A DNA stretch of 64,000 bases from Lutraria lutraria. Its lineage: Eukaryota; Mollusca; Bivalvia; Venerida; Mactridae. Location of the stretch: positions 38,475,083 to 38,539,082 of the forward strand of contig OZ026835.1 of assembly GCA_964023205.1 (NCBI GenBank), written 5' to 3'. The notes beneath the pieces are model-generated. The model was not told where the DNA came from and made no database searches. It worked only from the letters and a program-made list of their open reading frames with translations. Both the position numbers and the translations under genes were made by a program. The number at the start of each line of letters is the position of its first letter. Position 1 is the first letter of the stretch. Shown in pieces: positions 12,530 to 24,383 of the stretch.

Positions 12530-12748
12530 ATCCAGTCTTCGAAATTAGCATTTTGAATTTACTCGCCATTTGGGCCAATAACTTACCATTATTTTTAGTA
12601 GCAGTTACCTTGACCTTTACCCACCTTACCTTGAATGTATTCCCAAGCTAGGTTTCCATGCAAGCATACTACACACCGAGTTTGGTCAAGATTGGACAAT
12701 TTAAACATAAGTTAACGACCGGAAACTACTTGTTTGACGCTCTAATAA
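12530..12748 (+). mobile_element. Family E fragment abutting an exon
   Basis: It shares 'accttgacctttaccca', 'cccaagctaggtttccatgc', 'ttggtcaagattgg' and 'gaccgga...tgtttgacgc' with 3319-3790. The 3' hairpin is collapsed to 'ctaataataaacaac'. It ends 12 bp before the exon at 12761, so it supplies part or all of the 5' splice-site context of that exon. Confidence 0.6.
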
Positions 12749-12760
12749 TAAACAACGTAC

Positions 12761-12931
12761 TCCTTGTGCATTGTCCACCATTATTGTTGTTACCATTACT
12801 ATCATAGTAATCACCTGTACATCTACATCTGTATGTACTAGTAAGACCATCTTGTTGACATGTAGCATGTGTATCAGTACAAGGTGCAGTAGAACTAACA
12901 GTACTTGGACATACTGCTCCCAGTGAAACCT
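12761..12931 (-). CDS. EGF-like exon of EGF/TSP1 gene, donor beside a repeat
   Basis: A 171-nt class 1-1 exon with acceptor tatttcag|ag. Residues include E-V-S-L-G-A-V-C-P, T-A-P-C-T-D-T-H-A-T-C-Q-Q-D-G, Y-R-C-R-C-T-G-D-Y-Y-D-S-N-G-N and a final G-G-Q-C-T. It is a close paralogue of the exon at 595. At the position where the paralogues have their donor (a|gtaagt), this one reads a|ggagta. The nearest usable donor is 3 nt further, agga|gtacgt, which keeps phase 1 and adds one residue. The downstream intron sequence there comes from a family E repeat. Confidence 0.78.
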
Positions 12932-14189
12932 CTGAAATACACAGGACAGAAGAAGATGAATGTTAGACAGATCAGACTGAAAATATTAGTATGCACACCA
13001 GAACTACATGGATACTGACACACAATTTCTAATGACACTGTGTATATAGCACATGTAATGTATAATAATTATTTGAGAAGAATTTTTCTACAAATAAGCC
13101 ATTGTACAAGAATTAATACTCCTTGATTTTAATGTACTAAATATTTAAGAATATAAATTAAGCTACATGTTACCCATTGCCTAATGCACCAACGTTTCCT
13201 TAATCTTTTTAGATATGTATTATTTAAGATGTAAACTGCATGACTCACAGATTTAACTAGGTGATACTCAGCATGTGTACATAACATGATATTAGAGCTA
13301 ACATCATTTTTGTTTATTTGATATTTTTATAATAGAGTCTTGGTACTGTATTATCAGAACATAATACATCACAATACATATTACATGAAGAATCATAATG
13401 AATGTAGTCAATGAAATTTCCTCTAGTGTAATAATGTGATTACACTTTATTTATACCTATACCAGTATAGTCCCCATCATTGATAGTGGATGGGGGTATA
13501 AAAAATACATAGTCTCATATCACAATTTACAAATTACTTGAGTACCCAACATCCAATTTGTATGTTAACCGATGTTGTGAACAATTGGAAGACAACGTAA
13601 TAATATGTCACATGGTCCAGACTGTTCATAATCAGAAAGACTTTTATCATGTGTGGAAATTGTAAAATATCCAATAAAAACAAACCGGTCAATAAAATGT
13701 AAAAATATTTTTAGCTTCAGAGTCATTAAACTTATACATATCCATAGACACTTGATTCTACATGTGGGCATAAGCAAGTTATACCTTGTTATTTTCAACA
13801 ATAAGTCCCTGTAGAATAAAATCTTAGTTTAAGTGTTACAGTACAATAAAACCTTAATTGATACTGAGACCAAACATAAACAGTTTTAATACTTATCATA
13901 AAGTTTAAACAATTACTGAAAATGGGTCGGAGTGTTTTAATTTGTTCCAATTTTCAAATATCTATGTCATCAGTATTCCTACTTTCTTCAAATTAGAAAA
14001 TATGCCTACTGTAGAATTGTCAGAATTTGGTGCCACAGGGCTAGCGCTGGCAATTTTTTCTCTTGAGCCAATTTTTTTAGTGGGGGGTCAGGGGGCCGCA
14101 GGCACCCGCGGGGTTAAGGGGCACTGCCATGACAACAACAACAAACATCACTTACTTGTTGTTACTACAGAGACACAATTCTATAACTT

Positions 14190-14405
14190 ACAGACAATTA
14201 TTGTTTGTTTGTTTGTTTCATGGGGTTTAACGCCATTTTCAACATTATTTCAGTCATATCACGGCGGGCAGTTATCCTAACCAGCTTTCCTGGACTTCAT
14301 TTAGGCCTTAACCAGTACTAACCACATTCTATCCGTAAGTTTTTGCTAAGCTACCCCACATAATTCAGAGGTGGAGGACAATTTAACATACTTTTAGGAT
14401 GTAAT
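14190..14405 (+). repeat. Bivalve-type interspersed repeat (SINE-like)
   Basis: It begins with (gttt)n, then 'catggggtttaacgccattttcaaca', 'tatttcagtcatatcacggcgggcagttatcctaacc', 'tttcctgga' and 'aattcagaggtggagga' (quoted in parts). I recognise this as a repeat common across molluscan genomes; the family name was not verified. There is no coding content. Confidence 0.55.
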
Positions 14406-14587
14406 ATCATCAGTCAAATTTGTCACTGACAGTGTGAGCCTCGCCCAGGGTTTTAACTATCCTATGATAAGTGAAATTAATTGGTACGTAATATAGTCAT
14501 ATGGCTATTCTAAAATATGCAAACCGGATATTCTCTGTATAAAACAATGAAGCAATGAAAAGATACGTACTAAATAAGGACTAGTAC

Positions 14588-14762
14588 CAGGGTTCTCAAT
14601 AAGTTTGTGGCCAACAGGCCCAGAAGCTAGACTAACAGGCCTGCTAGAGGGGGTCTGGGCATTTTCTAGCAATATTTCATAAACTTTTGAGATTCCTAAC
14701 AGGCCTAAACACATTTCTAAGTGGCTAAATTGGCCTGCAGCCTGCTGTTATTGAGAACCCTG
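14588..14762. mobile_element. MITE, 15-bp TIR cagggttctcaataa
   Basis: A 175-bp element with cagggttctcaataa at 14588 and its exact reverse complement at 14748-14762. The interior has 'aacaggcc' motifs in both orientations. It ends 20 bp from the exon at 14782, inside the intron just after the donor. Size and TIR resemble the element at 29221-29396. Confidence 0.7.
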
Positions 14763-14781
14763 TAGTACAAAAAGTACTCAC

Positions 14782-14907
14782 TTGCCACACAAGCATCATT
14801 ATTCCAGTAATTTCCACTAACACACTGACATGTTCCACCATTACACTCTATATTATTACCAGCACATTTATCTCCTCCTATTGTACATTGACCTCCATGT
14901 GGTACAA
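14782..14907 (-). CDS. Short EGF-like exon of EGF/TSP1 gene
   Basis: A 126-nt class 1-1 exon with acceptor acttacag|tt and donor gca a|gtgagt. It encodes 42 residues: V-P-H-G-G-Q-C-T-I-G-G-D-K-C-A-G-N-N, then I-E-C-N-G-G-T-C-Q-C-V-S-G-N-Y-W and D-A-C-V-A. It has six cysteines, shorter than the other EGF modules here and closer to the EB/EGF-lite layout. It directly follows the TSP1 exon at 16099 in transcription order. Flanking intron DNA is duplicated at 36.0-36.4 kb without this exon. Confidence 0.78.
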
Positions 14908-15365
14908 CTGTAAGTATATATAGAAGACTTAAAACACAGTGATGATCATTGCCAAAAGTGCACAAAAAATATAAATAAAAAATACAGAAAATAATCTTTA
15001 AGTGACAAAATAATCTTGACAGTTTATGAAAATTCTGATTGGTTAATGTTTTATTAACTGATAAAGAACCACAAATTATCTCCAAGTGTGCATTAAACAT
15101 ATTAACAATAACTAATTTTCATTACTTGTTTTGAGCTGATTTTCTGAAAACAAAATTAATTAGAATTCAAACAACCTTTATTGTTCAGTTCATTCTATAT
15201 AAAATCATAATTATAGTTTTATTGTAAAGAATGAATTGATTATTTTAATCATTCTTGTATCCCTGCACTGAACTCAAAAAATGTATCCATGATCTACAGA
15301 AAGTGTTCTATTTTTACTTACTATACAAGAAAGTATCAGACACTTTACCCAGACTTCCTTTAGAA

Positions 15366-15930
15366 AACAAGAGGGCCACATTGGCCTTTTATCGCTCACC
15401 TGAGAACAAAGGCCAATAATCAATGACCAGGTAATATAGTTTCCATCTCATAAAACTCATTTTTACGTAGATTTTGAGATCAAAACCAACAATGAAGGTA
15501 TAATACTGTTAAACAAGCTAAAAACGTAGCAAATTTTCCAATCCAAGGGTCCATAACTCTTGACGTTGTGGTCCGATTCCACCCATAACTTAACATGTCC
15601 AAAACCATAAGGTCATACACATTCATTGTAAATATGATTAGGATCGGTGAATAAATGAAGGCGCTAGAGTGTAAACAAGCTAAAATATAGCAAATTTGCT
15701 AAGTCAAGGGCCCATAACTCTTGAAGTTTGGGTCCGATTCCGCCCATAATCGAACTTGTTCGAGATCTTTTGGTTATGCTCATTTACTGAAAATATTATT
15801 AGGATCGGTGTATAAATGAAGGCGCTAGTGTGTAAACAAGCTAAAATATAGCAAATTTTCAAAATCAAGGGCCCATAACTCTTGAAGTTTGGGTCCGATT
15901 CCGTCCATAATCAAACTTGTCCATAATAAT
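15366..15930 (+). mobile_element. Family C hairpin-ended element, 3'-truncated copy
   Basis: The head is aacaagagggcc-acatt-ggcctttt, then 'atcgctcacctgag' and 'gaccaggtaatatagtttcc', followed by about 158-bp units with 'caagggcccataactcttga' and 'gtccgattccgcccataatc'. It stops at about 15930 in an 'ataataata' tract with no 3' hairpin. The related locus at about 36404 has no element at this position, so it acts as a paralogous empty site for the 5' junction. Confidence 0.75.
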
Positions 15931-16098
15931 AATAATGAACATAAAACAAATAACACAATAATGACGAATAGAAAAATAATAGATACACTGTAGCGTGAAA
16001 TTATAATAAGTGCTCATTGCTTGTAGATGTGTAATTACAATGATAATTCATAGCTTCATCAATGCAATGATCTAAACAGAACATTATGATTAGCAAAC

Positions 16099-16269
16099 CT
16101 GGGCACTTTACAGTATTACAATCCTGGGATTTTGTACTAACACCAGTGCAGTCACTACCGTTATGTTCTGGTGCAGGATTTGTACATGATCTAGAACGTG
16201 ACTGACTACCACCATCACATGTAACACTACAAGCTGACCAAGCTGACCATGCTGTCCATCCGCCATCAA
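16099..16269 (-). CDS. TSP type-1 repeat exon of EGF/TSP1 gene
   Basis: A 171-nt class 1-1 exon with acceptor attaaag|tt and donor cca g|gtttgc. It encodes a full TSP1 module: V-D-G-G-W-T-A-W-S-A-W-S-A-C-S-V-T-C, D-G-G-S-Q-S-R-S-R-S-C, a central C-T-G-V and the last K-C-P. The W-x-x-W-x-x-W stack, S-V-T-C and R-S-R-S-C layers are present with six cysteines. TSP1 modules bind glycosaminoglycans and proteins outside the cell and can be C-mannosylated on these tryptophans. It is about 75% like the exon at 26526. Confidence 0.9.
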
Positions 16270-18805
16270 CTTTAATTTGGTAAAAATAAACATACAGGAA
16301 ATTAAAGAAATATTGTAGATGAGAAAAACAGAAAATTCCATGCATACCAGACATGCAATTACAACAGTTGATCAAATAAAATTACTTTGCCTTTTGACAC
16401 ATGTTCACTTAAAGAACCTCAAGAAATTCAATAAAAATGTTAGGAAAAGAAAATTTTTGGCTATCATTCCATACCGCTAGTGATTATACAAACTGGCAAT
16501 TTTTTTAAGACTTTCAGATAAAAAGTACTAAATTTGCAAAGTTAACACCATATTCACATTTCACATCAGGTTAGTATTTTTTTATTGCTATCAGATGTAA
16601 AGCATAAAATAAACACATTTTATTAAGTGATTTCAACTAATTTTTATTCCCTCTTCCATCCCCAAATTTAATCAGAAGAGACAACCTTAACAGCAGTAAT
16701 CAAAGCACTGAAAGTGCTGAAGTTGCGATTGTCATTGAAAGTTACAGTAAATGTTTAAGTCACTTTGAAACAGTGAAGCACTTTTTAAGACTGGAGTTAT
16801 CACGGTTACTTCAATGACTGACTGAAAAGCAAACAGTTCTGTGCTTTTCAATTTTGACAGTACCATCCATATTTCATACATGTAATCACTGTTTGCAGAC
16901 CAACCAGCTAACAGTTCTTTACTTTTCAATTTAGACATAACCATTCATATTTTATAATTATTAGGTATTCACTGTTCACTGAATAGGTAAGAATAAACAG
17001 CCTTTCATTTAAATAGTATCATTCATCTCATAGGAGTATACTCCGCTGCTTACCGCATTGAACAGCAAACAGGGAAAATTAGGACAAACTTCCATTTAGT
17101 GCAGGATGATCATGTTGTGTACGACTTGTGATTAAGTTACACTTGTCACTATAATGCTAAGAGATGCAGTAAACACCAGTATTATTTCATGTTTATCATC
17201 ACAGTTTGCCCAAGTCAGTAGCTCAGACAGCCGAACAGACGGTAGTTAATAAGGTAGAAGCATATGGAAAACAAAACAAGATTTTTTCTAAGTACTATAC
17301 CTACTTGCAAAAGAAAAGCAGATATTTCTTTTAAACATCTAGAATAAATTTAATGCATTTTTTTATTTTTCTCATTTTCACCAAAAGTTGATTTCAGTGT
17401 GTATTTCTAGAAATCTGCACTCTTTGCAAGTAAATATACATAAAGTTTATTGGCAAAAAGACTGAAATAACATTGTTCAACCTTCAACAAATAGTTTTTT
17501 ATCATAACAACCAATGGTTAGAATTAAGGCAGATATTTAACAAAGATGTGTATCTATTATTATAATACAGGAAAATGTAGTTAATAATGTAGCAGCATAT
17601 GGAAAACAAAACAAAGTCATTGATCTAAGTATAAAAGGGCACCTTTTCAAGAAAGAAAAACACATTTGTACCTCAAACTTTGCTCAATCAGCAATTATAT
17701 AATAACAACATATACAATGTTGAATGTAATACAAAAACAGTGGGTAAACATAACAGTGTGTAATACTATGTTGGTAAGAAGAATAAGAACAGTAAAATGA
17801 CTACAAGTTGTTTTAAGGAAAATGTATGTGTACATCACTGTACATACGACAATGAAATTAATTCAGTTATCATGTTGATCATTTATCATCAAGTCCAAAA
17901 TCAGCAGAAATCAGCTATCAGTGATTTAATAAACAATCTGAATTTTATAAGTTGCATCAATTTTAAAGCTTGCGAAAATCAGCAGTTAAATCATATACTC
18001 AGGAAAGGCAAAAAATTAATTATAAGTGATAAAAATCTGCATTTATAATCAGAAGCATCAATTTTTGAAGTTTATGTCCCTGACAGCTTGATTCAATACA
18101 AAAATCCATTTATTTAGAACATTTAGTCAGTACAGTTTCAACACTCAGTCACAAAAAGAAATGAGGCCATCAGGGTAAAATTAAAATAGCGTTGTCATCA
18201 TGTGACTAAACAAACAAAATGATTGGACAACAGAAATTATCCGAGAAGTACTACATAGACATGCTACAGAACACTAAGGCATACAGACGTAAAATCTGAT
18301 AAAAATTATCATGCAGTTTAGATAAAGATGTACCAGTATTTATTATTACCTTATAAAATGTACCAATATTTAGACAATGATAATTGGTAAATAAATGGAA
18401 TTTTGACCAAATAACTTAATACAACACCTACTTATGTTAACTGGCATTTTATGTACCTTAGCTACTCTATGTTTGACCTTCTTTCAGGGACCAGTCTATT
18501 ATAAATCATTGGTATCAAATTTTGCAAATAAACAACAAATATGGATTTTGCAAAATATCACAACAGTTTAACAACATATTGAAGAGCAATAAACAGTAAA
18601 AAATCACACAAAATTTACTTCATAAGTTAAATCATATTCCTGAACAATTTAATAATGGTAACCAAAACACTTCTCCTACCATGCACAAATTAATTTCTTA
18701 ACAGAACTTCATATACAATAGATGCTGTCTGAAGGCTGTGTCAGTAAGAAGAATATTCAAGTTGTGTAACACACCATTACATTGCATGTTATGCACACAC
18801 ATAAA
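16270..18805. other. Large intron, no gene recognised
   Basis: No exon-like module or coding-like ORF on either strand. Two weak direct repeats are present: 'aacagttct.t.cttttcaattt.gacat.accat.catattt' at about 16830 and 16912, and 'gtagttaata.ggtag.agcatatgg' at about 17243 and 17578. Neither has element ends. Confidence 0.45.
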
Positions 18806-19990
18806 ACATGAGTGCCAGAATGGCCCTTTATTGCTCACATGACATTCATTGTTTACCGATGACCTGGTGACCTAGTGCCTGACCCAAGACCAAAATAACA
18901 ATAAGACAAATATTCTGATAAGGTATGATGATGATCCAATCAAAACCCTGACATCAAGAGCATTAACAAATTTATCAAACATTTAACCCGGTCACCTACT
19001 TTTTGACTCCAGATGACCCATGTTCGAACAGGTCATACATATCATTAAGACATCATTCTTACAAGGTCTAGTGAAGATCCAATTAAACTGTGACAACTAC
19101 AGTGTTAATGTTAAAAAATTTCCTAACATTTGACCTAGTGACCCAGTTTAATACCCCAGATGACTCATATTCGAACTTGTCCTACATATCATTAAGACAA
19201 ACATTCTGATAAGATTTGGTGAAGATCTGATCAAATCCATCAACAAGGTTTTCCTATTTAAAGATTTAACCTGGTGACCTAGTTTTTGACCCCAGATGAA
19301 ACATGTTCGAACTTATCTTAGTACCACCTACATAAGCATACTGACAATGGTTCGTGAAGACCCAATCAAAATTAGACATCTGCAGTGTTATATAGATTTT
19401 CCTAAGATTTGACCTGGTGGCCTAGTTTTGGACCCCAGATGATCCCCATACAAACTTGACCTACAAATCATTAAGACATACATTCTGACAAATTTTGGTG
19501 AATATCCAACCAAAACTGTGACAGCTGCCGAGTTAACAAGGGACTTCCTCAGATTTGACCTGATGACCTAGATATTGATCCCAGATGACCCATATTTGCT
19601 CTTAATCTACAAATCATTAAACATTTTTAGGATGGTTGGTGAATATCCAATTAAAACTGTGAAATCACAAGGTTTTACAGCAATTTGCCCGAATTACCTT
19701 GTTTTTGATCCCAGATAACCCATTATTCGTAAATTGTTCAAGATTTCATAAAAAAAAATTCTGACCAAGTTTCATGTATATCCAATCAAAACAATGACTT
19801 TTAGAGTGTTCACAAGGTTTTCCTTCAATTTGCCTTGGTGACCCAGTTTCCACCCAAAATGACCTATATTTGACTTGTCAGAGATTTTGTCAATATTAAC
19901 AATCTGACCCAGTTTGTAAGAATTTGAGTAAAAATGTGGCCCCTAGTGTGTTCACAAAGTAAAAGTTGACGCTGCTGGACAAAGACTGAT
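18806..19990 (+). mobile_element. Family A element, old diverged copy
   Basis: It has a degenerate head, 'acatgagtgccagaatggccctttattgctcac', and then the family A units with 'gacctagtttttgaccccagatga', 'tcattaagacaaac' and 'tgtgacaac tacagtg' in register. The tail is worn: 'gacgctgctggacaaagactgatcata' with no hairpin. It is much more diverged than the two copies at 2.2 and 10.3 kb, so the family has been active over a long time. Confidence 0.65.
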
Positions 19991-20294
19991 CATAAAGTTA
20001 CGTTTTTGAACTGTCAATATACAGGCATATTTATAATAGTAGACTTGCATACAGGCCACTAACAGAGACTGTATTTTACATAGAAACATTGGCTACAATC
20101 TTTGAATGTTCTGCAAAGGTGAATGAAAGTGAAAATATTGAAAAACCTAAAGTAGTGTCTCAGTCATACGAATCTGATCTGGAGCTGTGTGACCTTGATG
20201 TTTGAGTCAAGCCAATGACTCTGAATAGAAAAGCATGGACAAGGTCCATTTCAACCAGTCTTAGACCTTGACCTAATCAATGACTGCAAAGGTA

Positions 20295-20470
20295 CATACA
20301 GTCAAGTCTATGTACAAAGGCCAGCCTTGGGAAAAACACAATGTGGCCTTTATTGACAGGTGACCTTTAATTAAGAGGTCATTTTGTTCTAAATAATCAA
20401 TGACAGTTTTAAGATGGCCTTTATTCCACAATTATTTCAGAGGTGGCCTCTAACACGGAACTGACTATTT
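20295..20470. mobile_element. 'acagtcaagtc' MITE-like repeat
   Basis: It begins tacagtcaagtctatgtac and ends ggcctctaacacggaactgact. The interior carries 'atgtggcctttattgacagg' and 'atggcctttattccaca'. Related copies lie at 58405-58478 and 59207-59360. Confidence 0.5.
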
Positions 20471-21584
20471 TGTTTTATCAAAAACTCCAATAATTGACAT
20501 GCACTGAACATTTTAACAAGCAAAATCTATATACCAGTTTTTTATGTGCATCTTATGAAAATATTCAAATATAAACTCAAATAAAGCATAAAGAGTAAAG
20601 TACAACACGACTAAAAACGCCTTACAACTTATAACACTAAATTTGAAGTATGTGTGATATGTACTTAATTTAACTAATAAGAACAATTTAAGTGGATTCA
20701 TTTTTGGCAAAATCACATCATAACCAGCAAAATCTGTAAAACCATTATAGCAGTGTTTGTCATATAAAAATGTATCAGGTATTGTTAAAAAAATAACTCT
20801 AATAAAATATACTGTAACTCAGTATTATACAAAATGGCTGACTAGCACTGTATCGCTCATTTGAGTAAAGTTTTAGTAGCAATCTAGAATATCAAAAAGA
20901 TAACAATAACAATACTACTAGCACTAGATTGGAAAAACAACAAAGAAATTTGCTACTATTTGACGTTGAAAATGAGGACATTGAAGGTCAATGCCACATT
21001 TCATGTAACAATGTAGAGGACAAAATATGCAAATCAATAAAGGACTTCATATGCTGAACACCAAGTAAAATACATAATGCTTTTATGTCTTCTTTTGTAC
21101 TATCCATAATCATGTGAAAATAAAATTTAAAAAAATGAAAGTTAAGTTAGAATTACTAGATAGCTGACCAAAGAGCTATCAATTAATTATTTTAAAAGTT
21201 TGAAAAGCCTAGTAAAAATAGAATCAAACGTTGAAATGCGCATACAGAATTAGAAATCTCTCAATACTGCATCAATGCGACATTATGCCTATGACAAAAG
21301 CTGAAGTTACAAAGGACAAACTACCTGAATGAGTGTTGAAATTTAAATAACTGTATGTTATTATTTAATATTAGGAATATGTGAAAATAAACAAGTTTTA
21401 TTGCTTGCTAACTTTTCTAAATTATACCTTCACCTTCTAAAGGTTACACATACCTTCAATCTGTATATAAACAGAGAATCTAAATAGAACTGAGTGTTTA
21501 AACTGAAGATTCATTGTAAAAATATAAAAAAATGTTTGAGGAATTCATTGTGTCATCGCAAATGTCTTAGTATACAAATCAGTT

Positions 21585-21842
21585 CTTTAAAACCTTGATG
21601 ACTGAAACATCACTACCACTTCTTTTTGTCTGTAGTGTCAGTGGGCCAGCAAACACAGTTATTTCTAAATTCATATAATCAGATGTGACAATCTCACTTC
21701 CCAGTACATTGGCATCTTGTGGCATCTGACTTCAATGGTTTGCTCGTTATCTAGGAGGAGCTCATTAAGCTCTCCAATCTACTACAACAGCGTCAACTTG
21801 CACATGCAACTCTTTCACATACGCAACACACATCTGCAAAAA
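21585..21842 (-). pseudogene. Degenerate coding fragment, C-terminal part of an unknown protein
   Basis: After a good acceptor (tttttgcag|atgtgtg) three coding-like blocks follow in different frames: M-C-V-A-Y-V-K-E-L-H-V-Q-V-D-A-V-V-V-D-W, then L-N-E-L-L-L-D-N-E-Q-T-I-E-V-R-C, then N-V-L-G-S-E-I-V-T-S-D-Y-M-N-L-E-I-T-V-F and on to a stop at about 21586. Two small frameshifts separate them. The amino-acid composition looks like a real protein. I do not recognise the family. It is probably the 3' exon of a decayed gene that also includes the fragments at 22.9 and 23.7 kb. Confidence 0.4.
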
Positions 21843-22332
21843 AATAGAACAAATATTATAGGTAATACAGAATGAGATATAAAATAGTAAAACAAACTTT
21901 GTACTATACTGAATGAGAAGAAAATGAGCTACTTTTTCCAGTTATACTTAATGTAGGGCATAGTTTATGCCTTCTGATGCCAAGTTTTGTAGCATCTTGT
22001 GATTTGAAACTCAAAGTTTATCCAAACATGTTAAAGAGAAATGATTTCATAATAACAACCAACAAGACTGAAGTTTGTTTAACTAGTCAGGTCAAAATTA
22101 ACTTGTATGTTATGACTTTAAATTTTTCTGTTAAGAGAGACTTCCAAGAATAAATTGTAATTATCATAAATGAAGTAAGCTAAATGAGCAATGGTATGAG
22201 AAATCCTGCATAATGCAGTCTTTGAATTTAGCCACAGGTCCAAAGACCGAGTCTGCCTAAATTGCTGCCAGACCTGCAAAATTTGACAAATCACCAGACC
22301 GATGGTCCGGTAAAATTTACAGCAAATATATT

Positions 22333-22408
22333 CATTAGTTTTGGGGATTCAGTTATGCATTTTAGACAATATTGTCTAAAATGCATAACTGAATCCCCAA
22401 AACTAATG
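22333..22408. repeat. Perfect 76-bp palindrome
   Basis: Each 38-nt half, from 'cattagttttggggattc' to 'tagacaat', is the exact reverse complement of the other, with no spacer at the centre (aat|att). There is no TIR-flanked element around it. Confidence 0.9.
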
Positions 22409-22862
22409 TTTCACTAGTTAAATGATAAAGAATTTCTGTTAATCATAATAAAACTATCATATAGAACTTATAATGTGTAAGAAATATACTTTATAAATAT
22501 TCTAGAAAACAACATTTGATCATGCGAAAACAGGTAAAGAATCAGTCTGTTAAGTTCATTTCGTCTGGTAAAATTTGTGCTTCACAAGACTGAATGTCCA
22601 GTCATTGAAAAAATTCTTCGTGAAGACTGTAATGTGGTTTTGACCAGTATAAGATCTGTTCGGCCTTAGCTTCCATTAGCAAATTAATCTGGATCCATAC
22701 TGTTCACAAATTATCCTGTTGACTCTCTCAATCATGTAGCAGCTCAAATAAAGTTACACTTACAGTTATACATACCTTTACTAATACTATCGATTTAATA
22801 TTATTGTTGTGGAAAATATCCTGTTACTATGGTATGAGTAACGATGACGTCTATGATAATTC

Positions 22863-23036
22863 CACGGTCATCTCACTCATCTGGCCTTAGTGGTGACTGT
22901 GACAAATCAAACCATAATGTAACTTTGGTTCTACCAGTGCTATCTTCAACTTAGTTTAGATTAAGAGTGACTGTCTTTGTAGACACTGTCACACATCCTC
23001 ATCTCTGATGTTCACCTTTCTATGTTCATATTCCTA
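22863..23036 (-). pseudogene. Degenerate OB-fold-like coding fragment
   Basis: The acceptor ttattgtag is followed by E-Y-E-H-R-K-V-N-I-R-D-E-D-V and a stop. In a shifted frame V-T-V-S-T-K-T-V-T-L-N-L-N, stop, V-E-D-S-T-G-R-T-K-V-T-L-W-F-D-L follows. The 'D-S-T-G-x-x-x-V-T-L-W' strand pattern resembles OB-fold nucleic-acid-binding domains of uncharacterised invertebrate proteins. Stops and a frameshift argue for a pseudogene. The assignment is inference. Confidence 0.35.
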
Positions 23037-23653
23037 CAATAAAATAAGTAACAATCCTGTAGTGGGTGATATTAAACATGTATCTGAAAAATTGCCAAAG
23101 ATTTATTCAGCCCACACTACATAATAGACCAATGGATTCGGAAGATTGTTGGCTGGAACATGGGCTAATGGTACATGAAAAACTCAGAACATTTGAACTT
23201 AAGACGAAAAATACGACTTACATTTGAACTCTTGGGCAGGGCCCTAGCTGCACTTTAGGGGAAGGGGCCCGGGGCCCTCAGGTAGGGGAATTTTGCATCA
23301 TTTTGAGGAAAAAGGGGAATTTCAGGGGATCTTTTTCAACTGCCGTGTAACCCTGCAATAAGCCTTTTAAGCTTAAAATGGCTGTATTTGAATATACAAC
23401 ATACATTAATATACTATTAATCAAAGGTTAATAACTTAATATGAATCATTTAAGCAAAAAAAAAAAGGGGATTTTTTTTCAAAAATAGGGGAAAAAAGTA
23501 TATGATTTTAGGAAGGGAATGGGGCCAAAAACGTCAAATGAGGGCACTGCTTGGGCGCCGCTACTTTTCAAGACCCTGTGGTATCAATCATTATCGAAAC
23601 AAAATACCATGAAATTATAGACCATGTTAATAGTAAACACTATCTGAAGCTAC

Positions 23654-23728
23654 CTGTAGCAGGTAAGGTACAGTGGACACTGACAGGTCGGGCAGAATAC
23701 TAGCCATCTGAGTCCTGACATCATCATG
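23654..23728 (-). pseudogene. Exon-like fragment upstream of the OB-like remnant
   Basis: An open frame of about 25 codons, H-D-D-V-R-T-Q-M-A-S-I-L-P-D-L-S-V-S-T-V then P-Y-L-L-Q, ends at a donor (cag|gtagct). The helical hydrophobic pattern looks like protein. The acceptor is unclear. Same strand and order as the 22.9 and 21.6 kb fragments. Confidence 0.3.
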
Positions 23729-24383
23729 ATTCGATACTTTAAATCATATTGTTGTAAAGTGCTAATTAATTGGATAAATTTTAAACTTTTCCAACAATAC
23801 AGGTATTTTTATTTTGGTAAACTAAGTACTACATAATTAATGTATATAATGACTTTGATGTATACAAATTGTTACATGTCTCGTCGGATCCCTGCGAGCA
23901 ATTACGAGTCTGATCCCTGTAGACCTAGCGAAAAGCAAAAAACCTGTTGGACATTCAAGCTTAAAAATTCTGTCAGACTGAGGATAAATCCTGCGCACAA
24001 CAAGGGAATAAGAAGATTCTTCGTCAGACCAACACACAGCTCTATTGGAAGTCTGCCTTTCCGGGCCTTTCGCTCAGTCTGTCTGTGAGCATTTTGACAG
24101 TTGGTGAAAATAAAATATTCCAAATAAACTGATCAACCTTGATAAACACTGATAGATACCACCAGTGGGTGGGGTATACCGTATAGCCAGTCAAAGGGTC
24201 TTAGACAACGATGCTTGCAATTACACAGTTCTGGGTCCCATAACTAAATTGGCCTTTTTTATTTTCAACTTATTTTGTGTTGTTGACCCGAGGTTAATCG
24301 TCAAAGCCACTTGTTCTTTAAAAGCTAACAGGGACAAAGTGTATTCGCCGGCCCTAGTCCGATAATTATGAGAAATTGAAACG

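Noticed and set aside
13942..14280. 112-residue plus-strand ORF
   Set aside because: It crosses into the interspersed repeat at 14190 and its composition is not protein-like.
16108..16341. Val-rich minus-strand ORF over the 16.1 kb TSP1 exon
   Set aside because: It is the +1 shadow of the TSP1 exon; the same shadow appears at 26481-26696.
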